Shown: positions 30,917 to 43,157 of the stretch, piece after piece
Position numbering within the stretch: position 1 is the first letter of the stretch
Layout: each line of letters begins with the position of its first letter
Source of the DNA: Gryganskiella cystojenkinii
Taxonomy: Eukaryota; Mortierellomycota; Mortierellomycetes; Mortierellales; Mortierellaceae
Length of the DNA stretch: 43,157 bases
Direction of reading: 5' to 3'
NCBI GenBank assembly: GCA_015852425.1
Contig: JAAAIG010000264.1
Span: 1 to 43,157, forward strand
The notes under the pieces: generated by a model
The model's database searches: none
The model's input: the letters and a program-made list of their open reading frames with translations, nothing else
Told to the model about the DNA's origin: nothing
Program-made: the position numbers and the translations under genes

Positions 30917-33569
30917 TCACCGGATAAGATTTTGCGTGGCAGTTGGAGAAAACGACAGCTCATCCTCCTCGGTCCTCTCTGCTTTGCTCTTCTGAAAGAC
31001 ATTCCAGAAACGAAGAGTCTCGTCGCCGGCGCCGGTCACTATCGTCTGTCCGTCTGGAGAGAGAGCAAGGTAGAGAACTCGCATGCCGTGACCAGGAAGA
31101 CTTGCCAATTGTTGCATTTGTGGGTACTTCCACACCAAGACTTGGTTTTGTGAGTAGCCATGAGTAGAGACAAGTTCCCGTGAAGTCTTGGACCATGCTA
31201 GATTACAGACCTATGACACCAAAAGCGAAAGAGAATCGTTTCGGAAGGAGGTCAGCACAAAAGTCATTTGATAAAACTCGCTTGAACAACAGGTCCCTCT
31301 TTGTCAGCTCGTCGTTTTGTTCTCACCTGCGATCCGGTATCTGTTGCACTGATGGCAGTTCCTGTGGAAGTATTCCAGAAACGGATATGGCGATCCGCAG
31401 TTCCTCCGCCGCTGGCGAGTAGATTTGACTCGTGTGGGCTCCAGTCGATCGCTTTGACAGCCGCAGTGTGATCGTTAAACGTGAATGTTGGCGTCGATGA
31501 GCCTTGTCCCCAGACCATCAGCTTGTTGTCGTTGCCGCCACTCGCCAGTTGCGTTCCGTTACTACTCCATTTTAGACCACACACCTATTGCACAAGAATA
31601 GGATGTCAGATTTCTTAGCCCAACTCTCAAGTCCCCGCCATGATCATGTTTTGAGGCGTTTCTGGGACAGAAAAAAAAATATTACCTCGCGAACATGGCC
31701 AACAAGTTTCTGTTGCCACATCTCTGGCGCCCGTACATCGCGGTGGTATATATTGCGGTCCCGACTTCCAGACGTCAACGTATGATCATTCCAAGCCAAG
31801 ACTCCGACTCGACTAGCATGTCCCTTCAACGTCCGGACTCTTTGACTAGTCTGTACATCCCAGAGCTGCACAGCACCACTCTCTGTGCCCACGGCTATAT
31901 GGGTGCCCTAAAGAACAAACAGAGATTTTGTACATTTAGTTGTTATCATCGCGACAATTATGTTGACATCAACAAAAAAGATCAACTCGAGTTTGAATTT
32001 GCAGTTCTTACTCTTGAAATCCAATTGATCGAGGTGACACTGTCGTCTGTGCCGAGGTCGCAAAGCATATTCACCGTGCTTGTCAATGCACTCCAGAGAT
32101 ATACACAGCTCCCAAGACCGACACCGAGTACATTCTGTGAAGACCAATCAACGAGGTTCAAATAGAAATCATCCTATAAAGCAAATATAAGAGAAGGAAC
32201 GCACTGGTGAGACCAAACGTACTATTTGATGGCTGATAAGGCAAAGTGAAAACAATAGTAGCAGTTGCTACTGCTGGAGTAGAAGAAACAAAGAGTCAAC
32301 ATACGCGCAGCTCTGGAGCATCAAGAATCTTGAATGGCACTTTGCTGATTTGACGGATCGATTTCGTCGGATTGAGTAGCACTTGCCGTGCCTCCCGAGT
32401 GACGGTAGCCTCTTGGTAAATCTGTCGATTCGGAGAATCGTGGTGCTGGGTATTTTGAGTTGTTGTGACAGAGAACTCAAAGAGTCGTCGAGGTTTGCTG
32501 GGCACAAGTCCGCCACTTAGTCCCGACTGCATTTGCGAAGCGATCAAGCTGTCATGAGCCTCATGCATTGCTATTGTCCAAAAGTGTAATTTGTGTTAGC
32601 AAAACGTTTCTCGGGTTCGTTTTCGATCAAAAAAAAAAAAAAAAAAATCTAAACAGGGAACACGGGGCAGTCATGATGCTCATACCTCGCTTGTGGTGAT
32701 CGACTGTTTGAGATTGACTTGGTTCTCCTTGGCCTGGAGTTCCAGACATGGACATCCTACGTGTGCCTTCTTGCATCAAAGGCGTGGTCGGCGTCCCTGG
32801 GAGCCTGCTGTATTTTTCTGCAAGTTCTCCTTCCCGTGCAGGGATATATCTGCAGGACATGGAAAAAAGATGAAAGGATTAGCTGAAACGTCCATTTGGA
32901 AAAGTTAAGGTAACAGGTAGGTATCACAATTAAGATAGATAAACTTTACCTGTCATAATGGACTTTTCGTATAGGGGACTTGAGACCTGGAGGTGACCGT
33001 AGTCCAGACGGTGACCGCATGCCTGGTGGCGGAGGTGAACGCATGCCAGGAGATCTCAGGGTATCCTCGCCATGTTTTGCGCGGACGGGAGTCCGACTAC
33101 CAACGGGCTCGGAATGTAATGATGTGGACTTTTTAGCCACCGAATCATTGCTGCCTACAATACTGCTGCTATTGTTGTTAGTCTTGACACCCTGTGTGCT
33201 GCCTACGGCAGATGAGAGTTCCATTACAGAGAAACGTCGTGAGATCGACTTTCCACCCTTCACACGTTCGGGATGATCGTCTTTACTTGTTGATTGTGTT
33301 GTCGGACGACCATAAATGCCTATCCGTTCCCCAGCGCCAAGAGGACGGGACGACGAAGATGATGAGGGGTTCGTCGGCGTCCCAGGAGCGGCGCGGGTCC
33401 TAACGCGGGTTATGGCGATGGGGGTGCGTATTGGTCCACCTCCGGTACCTGAGGAGGCTGCCACGGTGTTCACTGTTGACGAAGCAAGCGGTGCAGAAGT
33501 CGGTGACGAAGGAGGACTGTCGGGGCTGGGTGAAGAGTCGTTGGAGTTTTCGCTGTTGCCTCTCTTCAT
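30917..33569 (-). CDS. CDH1: APC/C activator Cdh1 (Fizzy-related)
   Basis: WD40 coactivator that brings D-box/KEN substrates to the anaphase-promoting complex in late mitosis and G1. Seven exons (33569-32950, 32849-32686, 32570-32305, 32173-32012, 31907-31686, 31584-31327, 31210-30917) give 661 residues. The C-box is DRYIPAREG from Asp206. Further markers are PRRLFEFS, SKVPFKILDAPELRDDFYL and NVLGVGLGSCVYLWSA, which fit Cdh1/Fzr better than Cdc20. WD repeats follow, and the protein ends with the Ile-Arg tail (QNLIR) that binds APC/C. The first 200 residues are disordered and Ser/Pro-rich, with closely spaced Arg-Ser-Pro repeats just before the C-box, likely CDK sites. The gene is convergent with uL23. 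Confidence 0.95.
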
Positions 33570-34510
33570 GACCGAGCCTCGGCTGTGGGTCTTTGCCAGG
33601 GAGTTACTTGTGGTTATTTGGGGAGGACGTAAAAGTTGACTCTAGTCTTTCTTGTTGAACGATGCGACTGCGGGATGGAAGAGCGAGCGAGAGATAGCAA
33701 GAATGAGGAAGGCGCAAAAGTGGAAGGAGAGGTAGAGATAGGAAGAGGATAGAGTGGGTCGGCGATGAGGAGCTAGGCAGGAACACGGTGTTCCCTTTTT
33801 TTTGGTGGCGGAGTGTGGCCTGTGTGTTTCCTACGCCGTACGGTGATTTGGAATGTGTGGAGGCGTGGACGTAGATGCGTGATGGGACGTGTGATTAATT
33901 AATATTATTTTTTGTTTGTTTGAATGGGACCATGTTATGTCCTTTGGACGCAAAGGCGGGAGAGAGACTGAGCTACAGAGATGGCGAGCAAGAGAGAGGG
34001 AACAGACTGTCGTTGTTTGATGACTGCGATGGATATGGATAAAAGAGTGAGCGATGGGATGAGACAGAGATATTTTATTTTATCTTTTTTGTATAATTAA
34101 TCTTTATCCTTTTGATGGTCTTTCACATTTACATTGGCAGCAAATAAAAACCACACTGCACCAGATCATGAAACATGAGAGAGACCGATGAGGGTTGCGC
34201 ATAAACAAGTTCACTAAATACTGGTCAACACGGCGGGTCTCTTGATGCTGGCAGCATGACCATCGTAGTTCATTAATTAATAATATTTTAATTCGAGTGA
34301 GATGTAGTTGCCGACATTCTTTCTCGAATTAAGGGGTGTACTCCCAGAAATCTCTTTCTGTGACGGCTCGTTGAATCGATTGTTTGCGAGAGTGGCTTAT
34401 GCGAGAAGCTGTATCCCTGTGTGCGTTTTTTTTTTTTTTTTTTTTTTTTTGCCTTCTCTCTCCCTCCATCCTTATCATTCCCCCCCCCTCCCCCTCCCAT
34501 CAACAACGTC
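33570..34510. other. Divergent intergenic region, Cdh1 / PRMT1
   Basis: 941 bp with no supported gene. AT-rich patches containing TTAATTAAT occur near 33895 and 34275. A T25 run at 34426-34450 and a C-rich stretch sit directly before the PRMT1 start. Both promoters should lie here. Confidence 0.5.
34426..34450. repeat. T25 homopolymer upstream of PRMT1
   Basis: 25 consecutive T, ending 60 bases before the PRMT1 ATG and followed by a CT-rich leader. Poly(dT) on the coding strand is a common nucleosome-depleting promoter element in fungi; whether it acts so here is inferred. Confidence 0.9.
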
Positions 34511-36097
<1,587 letters not shown>

Positions 36098-36521
36098 ATA
36101 TTTTGTCCTTTGAACCTCTGGTTTCCTTTTTTTTCTTTTTTCACTCTTGTTTCCAGTCCTTCATTGCCACCAACACTGTTACGACCCCTTTCTCCATAAT
36201 TTTGATATCCGTCCCTTTCTCTGTGCTGGTCAGTCGCATGCAATTGACGAAAAGAGAATTCAAAAGAAAACTCGGGCCTACAAGAGTCCATGGGAAAGAG
36301 AAAGGGGAGTCCCCAGACAGCATCCGATCCATTATTATTGTACAATAAACCCTGCAGCATTTCATTTCTTATTTTAAAAAAACGGAACACTATAATAACA
36401 GCGGCCTTTCACAGGTGATGGTACTAAAAATGCAGATAGAATGATAGCAACTAAAAGGCTTGGTATAAAGTGCGTATGTAGGTTTGTATGTGTGTGTGTG
36501 CGTGATGGATGTTCTGACTTT
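36098..36521. other. Convergent 3' region, PRMT1 / reticulon
   Basis: 424 bp between two stop codons. No gene seen; it should contain the two 3' UTRs. A short TG repeat lies near 36485-36502. Confidence 0.5.
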
Positions 36522-37712
36522 TTACTCTGCCTTCTCCTCTTTCTCGATCTTCTTTTTGGTCAAGAGACCTTTGCTCTGTGCAAACAGCTCAATACTGGAA
36601 TAGATGCCCGAGAAATGAGTGTTGGCGATTTCACGGCCCTTGCCGACATGTTGCTGGAGGAGATCGTTGGTCTTGGCAATATGTGCATCCACAATGACCT
36701 GGTTATCGAGGTATAGTCGAGGCGCGGCAAAGAGGGAAATCAACACCAAGGAGAGGAGGGTCGTGGTCGAGAACCAGGTGCGAAGGGTCCAGATGCCATA
36801 AAAGATACCGATGTACTATGAAATATCAGTCGAATAGCGTGCACGGCATTGTATTAGTCACTTGCGTATGAAACGGTGGTTGACAAAGTCACAAACAAGT
36901 AAATGCCGCTCGAGTTTTTACCTTAAGGCTGCGCTTGTTATCTTGAATGAGAACAACTTTGGCCAGTTCTGTAAGGACCACATTGAGACCATCCGTAATG
37001 AGATCGACACGACGGTGGATCGCGTCAGAATCGAGGTGCACATACTCTGTCGATCGCGCGTAATATTTCCTATTGTTTTTGTGACAAAGATAACCATCAG
37101 AAAACATTTTCTGTCATATTTTTCCTTCGCCATTAATCGGCAGTGAAATATCGGTGACATACTCCAAAGGACGACCGTCCGACTTGCCGGTAACGCGACC
37201 AATAAAGGCAAGGCCATTTACATATGCAAGCAAGCCCATGGTACCAAAAACGAACAAGGCGCACATCACGTTGAGGAGATTGACCCAGCGGCAGGAAAGA
37301 ACAAGAGTCAAAGACCCAGCAAGGACTGTGCCCGAAAGCGCAGGGTTCTCCCAGAGAAGGAGACTCTTGATCTTTGGTCTCAGGTATGCAGTGTGGTCTG
37401 ATGCAAGGTAAACGAGAACGAGGTTACAAGAGCACAAGTGGCGTGAAGGGTGTCAGTTGAAACTTCTGATTTTGGAGCTTTCATTATTGACAACATATTC
37501 AAACGTAGTCTGGTCTTACCAAAAGATTCTTTGAAGTGAAGGTTTGCCTTTGGCGCGTCGCTGCTGCTACGATCGCGTGGAGCAGGGGCAGGGTCCGTCG
37601 GCTGGGACTCGGTCGCGTTCTCGGTCACTGTACTTTGATGCTTCTGGAGAGCATCGATCGACACTGGATGGTCAACTTGGAGGTAATCGAGGCCGGTGTT
37701 GTCGTGCTCCAT
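36522..37712 (-). CDS. Reticulon-family ER membrane protein
   Basis: Shapes tubular ER by wedge-like hairpins. Four exons (37712-37520, 37397-37163, 37069-36922, 36815-36522) join to 289 residues. The N-terminal 64 residues are polar. The reticulon homology domain begins with SLLLWENPALSGTVLAG and a long hydrophobic hairpin (LVLSCRWVNLLNVMCALFVF, then MGLLAYVNGLAFIG). Then come the loop EYVHLDSDAIHRRVDLITDG and the second hairpin (YGIWTLRTWFSTTTLLSLVL, then ISLFAAPRLYL), and a basic Lys-rich C terminus (KKKIEKEEKAE). Intron 2 needs the TAG acceptor at 37070 so that KYYARSTEYVHLD stays in frame. Confidence 0.9.
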
Positions 37713-39737
37713 GGCTGGCTTTTTGTTTTTTTATTGTGGGAAAAAAAGGATGTGGTTGCTCTGTAAAGAATTACGAGAAGGAAGAGGATAAGGGATCTGG
37801 TTCAGAGAAAGAGTGAGAAGAAGAGAAACAAAAGCGGTGGGAAGACGACACGGGCAGTATTTATGTCGTTGTTGTGTCCGTGGTCCAGGATGCAATGGAC
37901 AGGCAGGGGGTCGTTGCGTTGTGATGAAGGTGACACGACGCCATGAAAAAGGACCAGACCAAGACAGAAGACGCACCTGGGTCAATTTTTTCATCAGAAG
38001 AGGGTCCGGTCCCTACTGTTTGCTGTTGTTGTGCTCCTTCGAGTGGTTACGTGCAGCACGGGGGAAAATGCAATCGATGGTGGTCGATTCCAGTTTGGAC
38101 CAATTTTCCTGTTCTTGCTTTGTCAAGGAAAAAAAAAAAGTAATAGAAAGGAGGGAAAACACCCCCTGCCGAAGACCCCTTCCTTCACCCACCGCTTCCC
38201 ATCCTCCCAAAAAAGAAAATTAGCGTCCTTGCCGGGGCAATGGACGGCGTATTTTTCTTCTGACTAACCTTCAGACAGACCAGACGATAAATAAGGATGG
38301 GTCAGGATAAGGGTAAAACGTCAGTAAGGAGAGTCGATACCATTCGGGTTGACCGACTTGATCGTCAGAAAGAAGTAAAAGAAGAAGGACACTCAACCTG
38401 CGAGAAGGCTGGAGAAGGCTGGAAAAGAGATGAACACAATTTTTCTCCTTTAGTGCCTCTCCCTGTCTTTCTTTGCTCTGCCTTTCTCACGAGCGCGTCC
38501 AGGGTAGTTGCTGAAGGCTTGGTGTTTTCCACTTTTTTTCATTCTTTTGTTGTTGTTGTTGTTGTCCGAGAATATCATGGAACGACTTCCAGAGGCTGGT
38601 CTCGAGAGTGAAGATAAGGGAGTGCCAGGTTGGCGATCGTCTCCGTGCGGTATTTTTACCGCAAACTTGATCCGCGAGCGCAGTACTCCGAGGTTGAAAA
38701 AAAGGGGACTGAATGAGAGCGGGATCTCAAAAGAAAGAATCTCAAACTCCCGCTTGTCAACCTTCGATTGACAAAGAAAAAGGACCAAAGCAGACTTTTT
38801 ATCCGTTGCAATAGAAAACAATGGACAGGACAATTCGCTGCTGCTCACTGCCCATTTCTTCCTTTACCTCTTCTATACGTCTCTGTACTGTCAAGATACA
38901 AAGCCGGCGGGTCGATTGTGTGCACCCTTAAACGAGAAACACACCAAAAAAGCAAAGCCATGCCATGCCAGCCACTCCCTTCCTCCTTTGCTCATCAGGC
39001 CATCGTGAAGCTCAGGTTTGTGAAATCGCCTTTCTTTCTAACTCAGGTCCATGCAAGCTGGTAACCGGCATAAGGATGACGGTAGCAAAGAGCTCTCTCC
39101 AAGTCGCAACAAAGGAGGATATATAAAGCTCACACATATCACCCTTGTCCTGTCCAAAGTTCTCCGTCTGGTTTACCTATTCTTCTTTCTGTCTTTCTGT
39201 GGTGTTCGCTCCTTGAGACTTGATCCCACCTACAGTTTGGCTCGCGATTCAGGCTTAAAATGCTTCCAGGTTCATCCTGTCCGCTTACAATCCTGCTTGT
39301 CTTGTTTGGCCTTGAGCTTCTTTGCACCAGACCTCTCTTTGAGCCTGACTTCACCCTGGTCTTGATCCTCTCTGCTGCAACCAATCTTTCTTGTCTCTCT
39401 TCCTTTTTTTTTTTTTACTTTTTCTCTCTCTCTTCTTGAACCTTTGTCTTTCCCGTCTTGTTTCTCGACCCCATTCCAACACTCGAAGAGATCTTTTCTA
39501 CTCTACTCGAGTTGCCCACTTATCTCATTTTTAATCGCCCCATAATCTCCTCTTTCTCTCCCTCCCTCTCTCCCTCTCTTTCCAACCTTGAGCCGAACAC
39601 CTGCTCCACATCTATTTCTCGCTATTTCAGGTTGATCTCGTTCGGCCTTTTGTCTCCTTCTCGTAACAACTCTCATCTGATCTTGTCGATCTTCTTTATA
39701 CTCTCTGCTACTGTCCTCTGATATCAACGTTCCCGTC
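37713..39737. other. Divergent intergenic region, reticulon / CH-like gene
   Basis: 2.0 kb with no supported gene. The last 580 bases (about 39160-39720) are strongly pyrimidine-rich on the plus strand and resemble the leaders of other plus-strand genes here. A minus ORF (38848-38450) contains an Asn run and basic low-complexity sequence and is not convincing. Confidence 0.5.
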
Positions 39738-41646
39738 ATGAGTGCCCTCAGATTTGCTGAAGGTTACATCAAGCCAAGGTAATGCCTTTGTTTTCGTTTG
39801 CTTAGCTGAGCAGCCTGTCCAAACTCGAAAATACGACTCCTTTAAATCTCACGCCCCTGATTTGTTCCACAGACAGTCTCGTCAATTTGCAAGCAGCGCC
39901 AAGAAACGCGCCAGTATAAGAGCATTGGGATCTATCACTTATCTTCAGCGTTACTATGCCTCCGGAGGAGCCGTCGGTGAAGGGTAAGGTCGCTTTGACC
40001 TAACATAGTCGCGTCCTTGTAATGTCCGCGTTGCTTGCTGAACAAAAGACTTTTTTTTTATTTTTTTTCTTTCTGTGCAACACAGATTCAGCGAGGAGCA
40101 GTTTGAGCTTGCCAGAGCCAATAGCTACCTCCAGTTGTTGACGCCACGATCTGGACTCAAGTCACCAAGCCCAGAGACCCTTCTTCGGCAATGCCACGCA
40201 GATATCCAAAGGTTATTGGAGGTCTGGGGTATCATCAGTTACCCGCACGGTGACGACGGACAGGATCAGCCTCCAGACTCTCCTCTCTCCTTGGACGATG
40301 ATCAGTCTCGACAGCTCGGCCATGGCAAGGACGGCTCTAACATGTCCATCAACTCTCAGCAACAGCATCGTTACGATAGTGTCTCGATCGACCTCTTGGC
40401 TTTGCTAGAATCCTCAACAAGGGCCATTTCATCTATCCGTAAATACTCGATGCATGCCCCCGTGCTCACATCCACGGCACTGACCGTCCATCGACAGGCA
40501 GCACTCTCTGTCATTGAAATGCTCTCGATCCTGGAGCAAGAAAACCGCATTCACGACGGAGACGAGAACCAACCTGAAGGCTACTGCTATGCTCGTGTAC
40601 AGTTTGGAGATTTGGAAGATGAGCGCATAGAGATGAAAAACTATCTCTCCGTCGTTCAGGAACATCTTTTCCGACCACAGGCAGAGAGAATCGAGACCCA
40701 GCTTGAGCAACTGCTCGTCAAAGATCCCGCTGGCCAGTCACTTCAAGGCGTGAGCGCAACGCCGAAATGGATCCATGACTCTGCTTGGCCAGCACCAACA
40801 GAAGGCAATGCCATCAGCCTCGGTAACAAAAAGGACCTTGTTTTTTTTTTTAACCGTTCTTTAATTTTGAGGTTATAGTACCAAGAGGAGGTCTAACATC
40901 CTTTCTGTCACAAATAGATCGTTGCCACGCCTTCCTCGAGTTTTTCAGACCAACAACTCGCGCGTCTCTCCCGTCTCCATCAGCGAAAAAAGACGAGTTC
41001 CTGAACGCTCTCAGGTATATTGGGAAAGGAGAAACGTTAAACTGCCAGTGCAATGAACCGTCTCTTCTAAATTAGGTGCTAATTGTATCGCATTGTTGTT
41101 CAACAACTGTTAGTGACGGATACATCATGTGCATGGTTTTCAATTCGTTCGTTCGTTTGACCAACATGCCTTTTGGGGTGGTAGACAAGATTCACGAGAA
41201 TACCTCTCGTACATGGAGAGGCGCTGACAACTGGCGATTCCTTATGCAGTAAGTGAAAGTCGGCTGCGTTGTGTGAGCTTTCAGAACCAAGAAAAAAGCC
41301 TCGATCCACAAATCTCATCCATCATCTTTCATCCTTCAGAGCCTGTAAATTTCGTCTTGAGTTCAAGATCCCCGAGGGATCCTTTAAGCCTGTCGAAATT
41401 GTTAAAAAGACAGATCTAGGACGTGAGCAGGTAGCGTTTTCACTATGTTTTATTCATAATCTCCCCCTATTTAATGACAGTTTGTCAATTCAGCGACTAA
41501 TGGTTGTGCGCAATATTTGACCAATTCAGCTGCAAAACTGGGTCCAACTCATCGTCCAGCGTGGCATCCAAGAAGCCAAACTCACACTCGAGACCAAGGA
41601 CAAGACTGTGTCAGTCGCTACCTTGGGCTTTTCCCTAGATTTCTAA
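39738..41646 (+). CDS. Protein with a calponin-homology-like C-terminal domain
   Basis: Seven exons (39738-39778, 39873-39983, 40086-40822, 40879-41014, 41114-41248, 41340-41430, 41530-41646) join in phase to 455 residues. I do not recognise a named family. The N-terminal part is Ser/Arg-rich (RQSRQFASSAKKRASIRALG), then helical with a polar Gln/Asp/Ser insert. The C-terminal region reads like a divergent CH domain: a helix (DRCHAFLEFFRPTTR), then DGYIMCMVFNSFVR, VVDKIHENTSRTWRGADNWR and FLMQACKFRLEFKIPEG, then a final helix. CH domains bind actin, tubulin or signalling partners; which applies here is unknown. Exon 4 has two in-frame acceptors, 40879 and 40918, differing by 13 codons. Confidence 0.75.
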
Positions 41647-41855
41647 CCAGGCTGGCTCCTATTTTCGGGATACTTTGGCGCCCTCCTCACACTAATATAC
41701 CTTAATAACAATATATTAATTAATGAACAACGATAATAATAGATGAAACTACATCATCTCTGACCTGTCCCTCATCATCCCCAGAAGCGAGCTGCTTTCG
41801 TCGTCGTCATGACGGGTTTATTGTAATTCTTTTAAGGTCCTTGCATGACTCTATC
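41647..41855. other. Convergent 3' region
   Basis: 209 bp between the CH-like and alpha-COP stop codons; AT-rich (TTAATTAAT near 41715) and without a gene. Confidence 0.5.
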
Positions 41856-43157
41856 CTACCCCATGACAACCATCCCCGTACCAGTTCCCCCAATCTTAGC
41901 AACATCACAGATCGTGCATAGGTTTCCCTGAAACTCGGGCTTGAAGTGTGCTCTGCAGTAAGGGCATTGCGTGCTTGGGGATCCTCGGTATATGGGGGTG
42001 TAAGAGATACCGCAAACAACAAACGAGTTGAACTGATCGTAATCCAGCTGGATCTCATCCCGAGGGTTCCGTTCCGCGACTTGCTGGATCTGTCGAGCAA
42101 GGGTCACAGCAGGGTGACCAGCTGGGGCAAGTTCCAAGAGTCGACGGGCAAACGTCTGTGCGGACTGCAGATTCCGATGCTTGTAGCAAGCAGTCATCGC
42201 CGTTCTCAAACTGATGATCATGTGTTTGGGCTGCAGTTGAGCACTGGTGAAGTAAGCGGCCAAATCCAACATTCTCTTGATGCCCTCAGGCGAAGAATCG
42301 TTCTGGACCTCACGACGGCTCAACTCGATGCTTAATCCTAAGAGGTACTCACGACAGACGCCGACTAATTGGAGGGCCTAACATTAAAATAAAAATGTCA
42401 ACAGTCTGATACTTCTCTATTATGCATATAGCCATTCGGTTGATCATGATGAGTACCTCTTCGGCTTCGGACGTTTGTGTGACAACGGTAAGAAGAAGAG
42501 AGTGCAGAATGCCTCTGAATAATGTGCATGCTTCCGCGAGCTTGTTGGACGTAGTAGCCTTGTAACCCTCCTGCAGCTCTTTGGCAATCAACGACTGGAA
42601 GCTCTTGGCCAAGACAGGCAATGCCTTTCTTTGGTCCGACTCGTCAGGGTTGCGACGAACGGGGATCGTGACCGAGGGCATGCCTTCGTTCGCAGTCAAA
42701 ATGGTGCGGCTCGCCTGGAAGATAGACAGGAACTGGTCCTTGAGAGGCTCAAAGTTAACAGCACCAACCTGACGGTTGAGGAGCTATTGTTAACACCAGG
42801 AGCGAAACGAGATGCGTGCGTTAGAAATTTCACCCTAAAAATGCATTCTTCGTTCCATATCATTGCAGATAGAAACAGTCGCCATACCTGCATAGCAGAC
42901 TCAAAGGCACCTGCAGCGACATGATCAGCAGCCAGGGGTGAGTTTTGACACCAGATTTCGCCTTCGCTTTGACCAGCAACAGGGATCACCAAACCAGTAT
43001 CCTCGGCGACGAGAGCACCCGTCTCAGCATGCAGCACTGCTGTCAGATCCTCGTCCATGTCCCAACCGCCATCGCCATCCATGTCCAGAGCATCGTTCAT
43101 CGCGGGGGCAAGAGACACACCCTTGCTCTTGTGCTCAATTGCAGGGATGTTAAACTC
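41856..43157 (-). CDS. COP1: Coatomer subunit alpha, C-terminal part (partial)
   Basis: Alpha-COP is the largest coat subunit of COPI vesicles, acting in Golgi-to-ER retrieval. Only the last 372 residues are in the window; the WD40 propellers lie beyond the right edge. Exons: 43157-42888 (open), 42783-42457, 42377-41856. Visible features are the acidic linker (MNDALDMDGDGGWDMDEDL), the EGEIWCQNSPLAADHVAAG segment, LLNRQVGAVNFEPLKDQF, which marks the alpha-COP C-terminal domain that binds epsilon-COP, and the end with a Cys-rich element (TQCPYCRAHF and LCTICDVAKIGGTGTGM). Confidence 0.94.

Noticed and set aside
37054..37163. 8-bp direct repeat (ACATACTC on plus) at two places around a reticulon intron, looking like a target-site duplication with a non-canonical intron
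   Set aside because: A canonical model exists: donor GTATGT at 37162 and acceptor TAG at 37070 keep the conserved frame (KYYARSTEYVHLD), so the repeat is coincidental.
38450..38848. Minus-strand ORF of 132 codons in the reticulon/CH gap
   Set aside because: Low complexity, an Asn run and basic tail, no domain, and it lies in a skewed-composition promoter region.

Overview
The window looks like a gene-dense nuclear segment from a fungus. Every protein gene is a eukaryotic family, nearly all are split by short GT-AG introns (about 50-440 bp), and promoters are rich in pyrimidine or oligo(T) tracts. An ML-domain secreted protein, a membrane-anchored kelch protein and a sphingomyelin-synthase-like enzyme together suggest an early-diverging fungus, most likely Mortierellomycotina. 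That placement is inference from gene content; no phylogenetic marker was tested. Exon models were built by hand from splice motifs, and reading phase was checked across every junction except those around the assembly gap.

Layout. 1-138: remnant of a non-LTR reverse transcriptase (minus). 1077-2389: unrecognised serine-rich protein (minus), divergent from 2885-4304, pyrroline-5-carboxylate reductase, which is followed in tandem by 4504-6363, an ADP-ribosylglycohydrolase. 6592-7476: secreted ML-domain protein (minus). 7477-9284: mostly non-coding, with one doubtful membrane ORF. 9285-11411: ORC5, interrupted by a 183-base assembly gap. 11449-11531: inverted, damaged copy of part of the MDH gene. 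11834-13789: mitochondrial malate dehydrogenase (minus). 14101-16515: type I metacaspase (minus). 18072-21641: cullin-1. 21908-23440: sphingomyelin-synthase-like enzyme (minus). 26146-27942: kelch/transmembrane protein. 28608-29058: COX7A-like subunit (minus), divergent from 29317-30662, ribosomal protein uL23 (L23a/L25). 30917-33569: APC/C activator Cdh1 (minus). 34511-36097: PRMT1. 36522-37712: reticulon (minus). 39738-41646: CH-like-domain protein of unknown role. 41856-43157: C-terminal part of alpha-COP (minus), running off the right edge.

Strands alternate almost perfectly, so most genes sit in divergent (shared-promoter) and convergent (shared 3' end) pairs. Most genes are core housekeeping: proline synthesis, replication origin, TCA cycle, SCF and APC/C ubiquitin ligases, respiration, translation, arginine methylation, ER shaping and COPI transport. 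They do not form an evident biosynthetic or defence cluster.

No complete, obviously new multi-gene system is visible. The features most worth following are the inverted MDH fragment between ORC5 and MDH, the sphingomyelin-synthase-like enzyme, the metacaspase with an unusual N-terminal region, a triple-CCAAT palindrome upstream of the metacaspase, two 11-nt microexons, and two unrecognised proteins (1077-2389 and 39738-41646).
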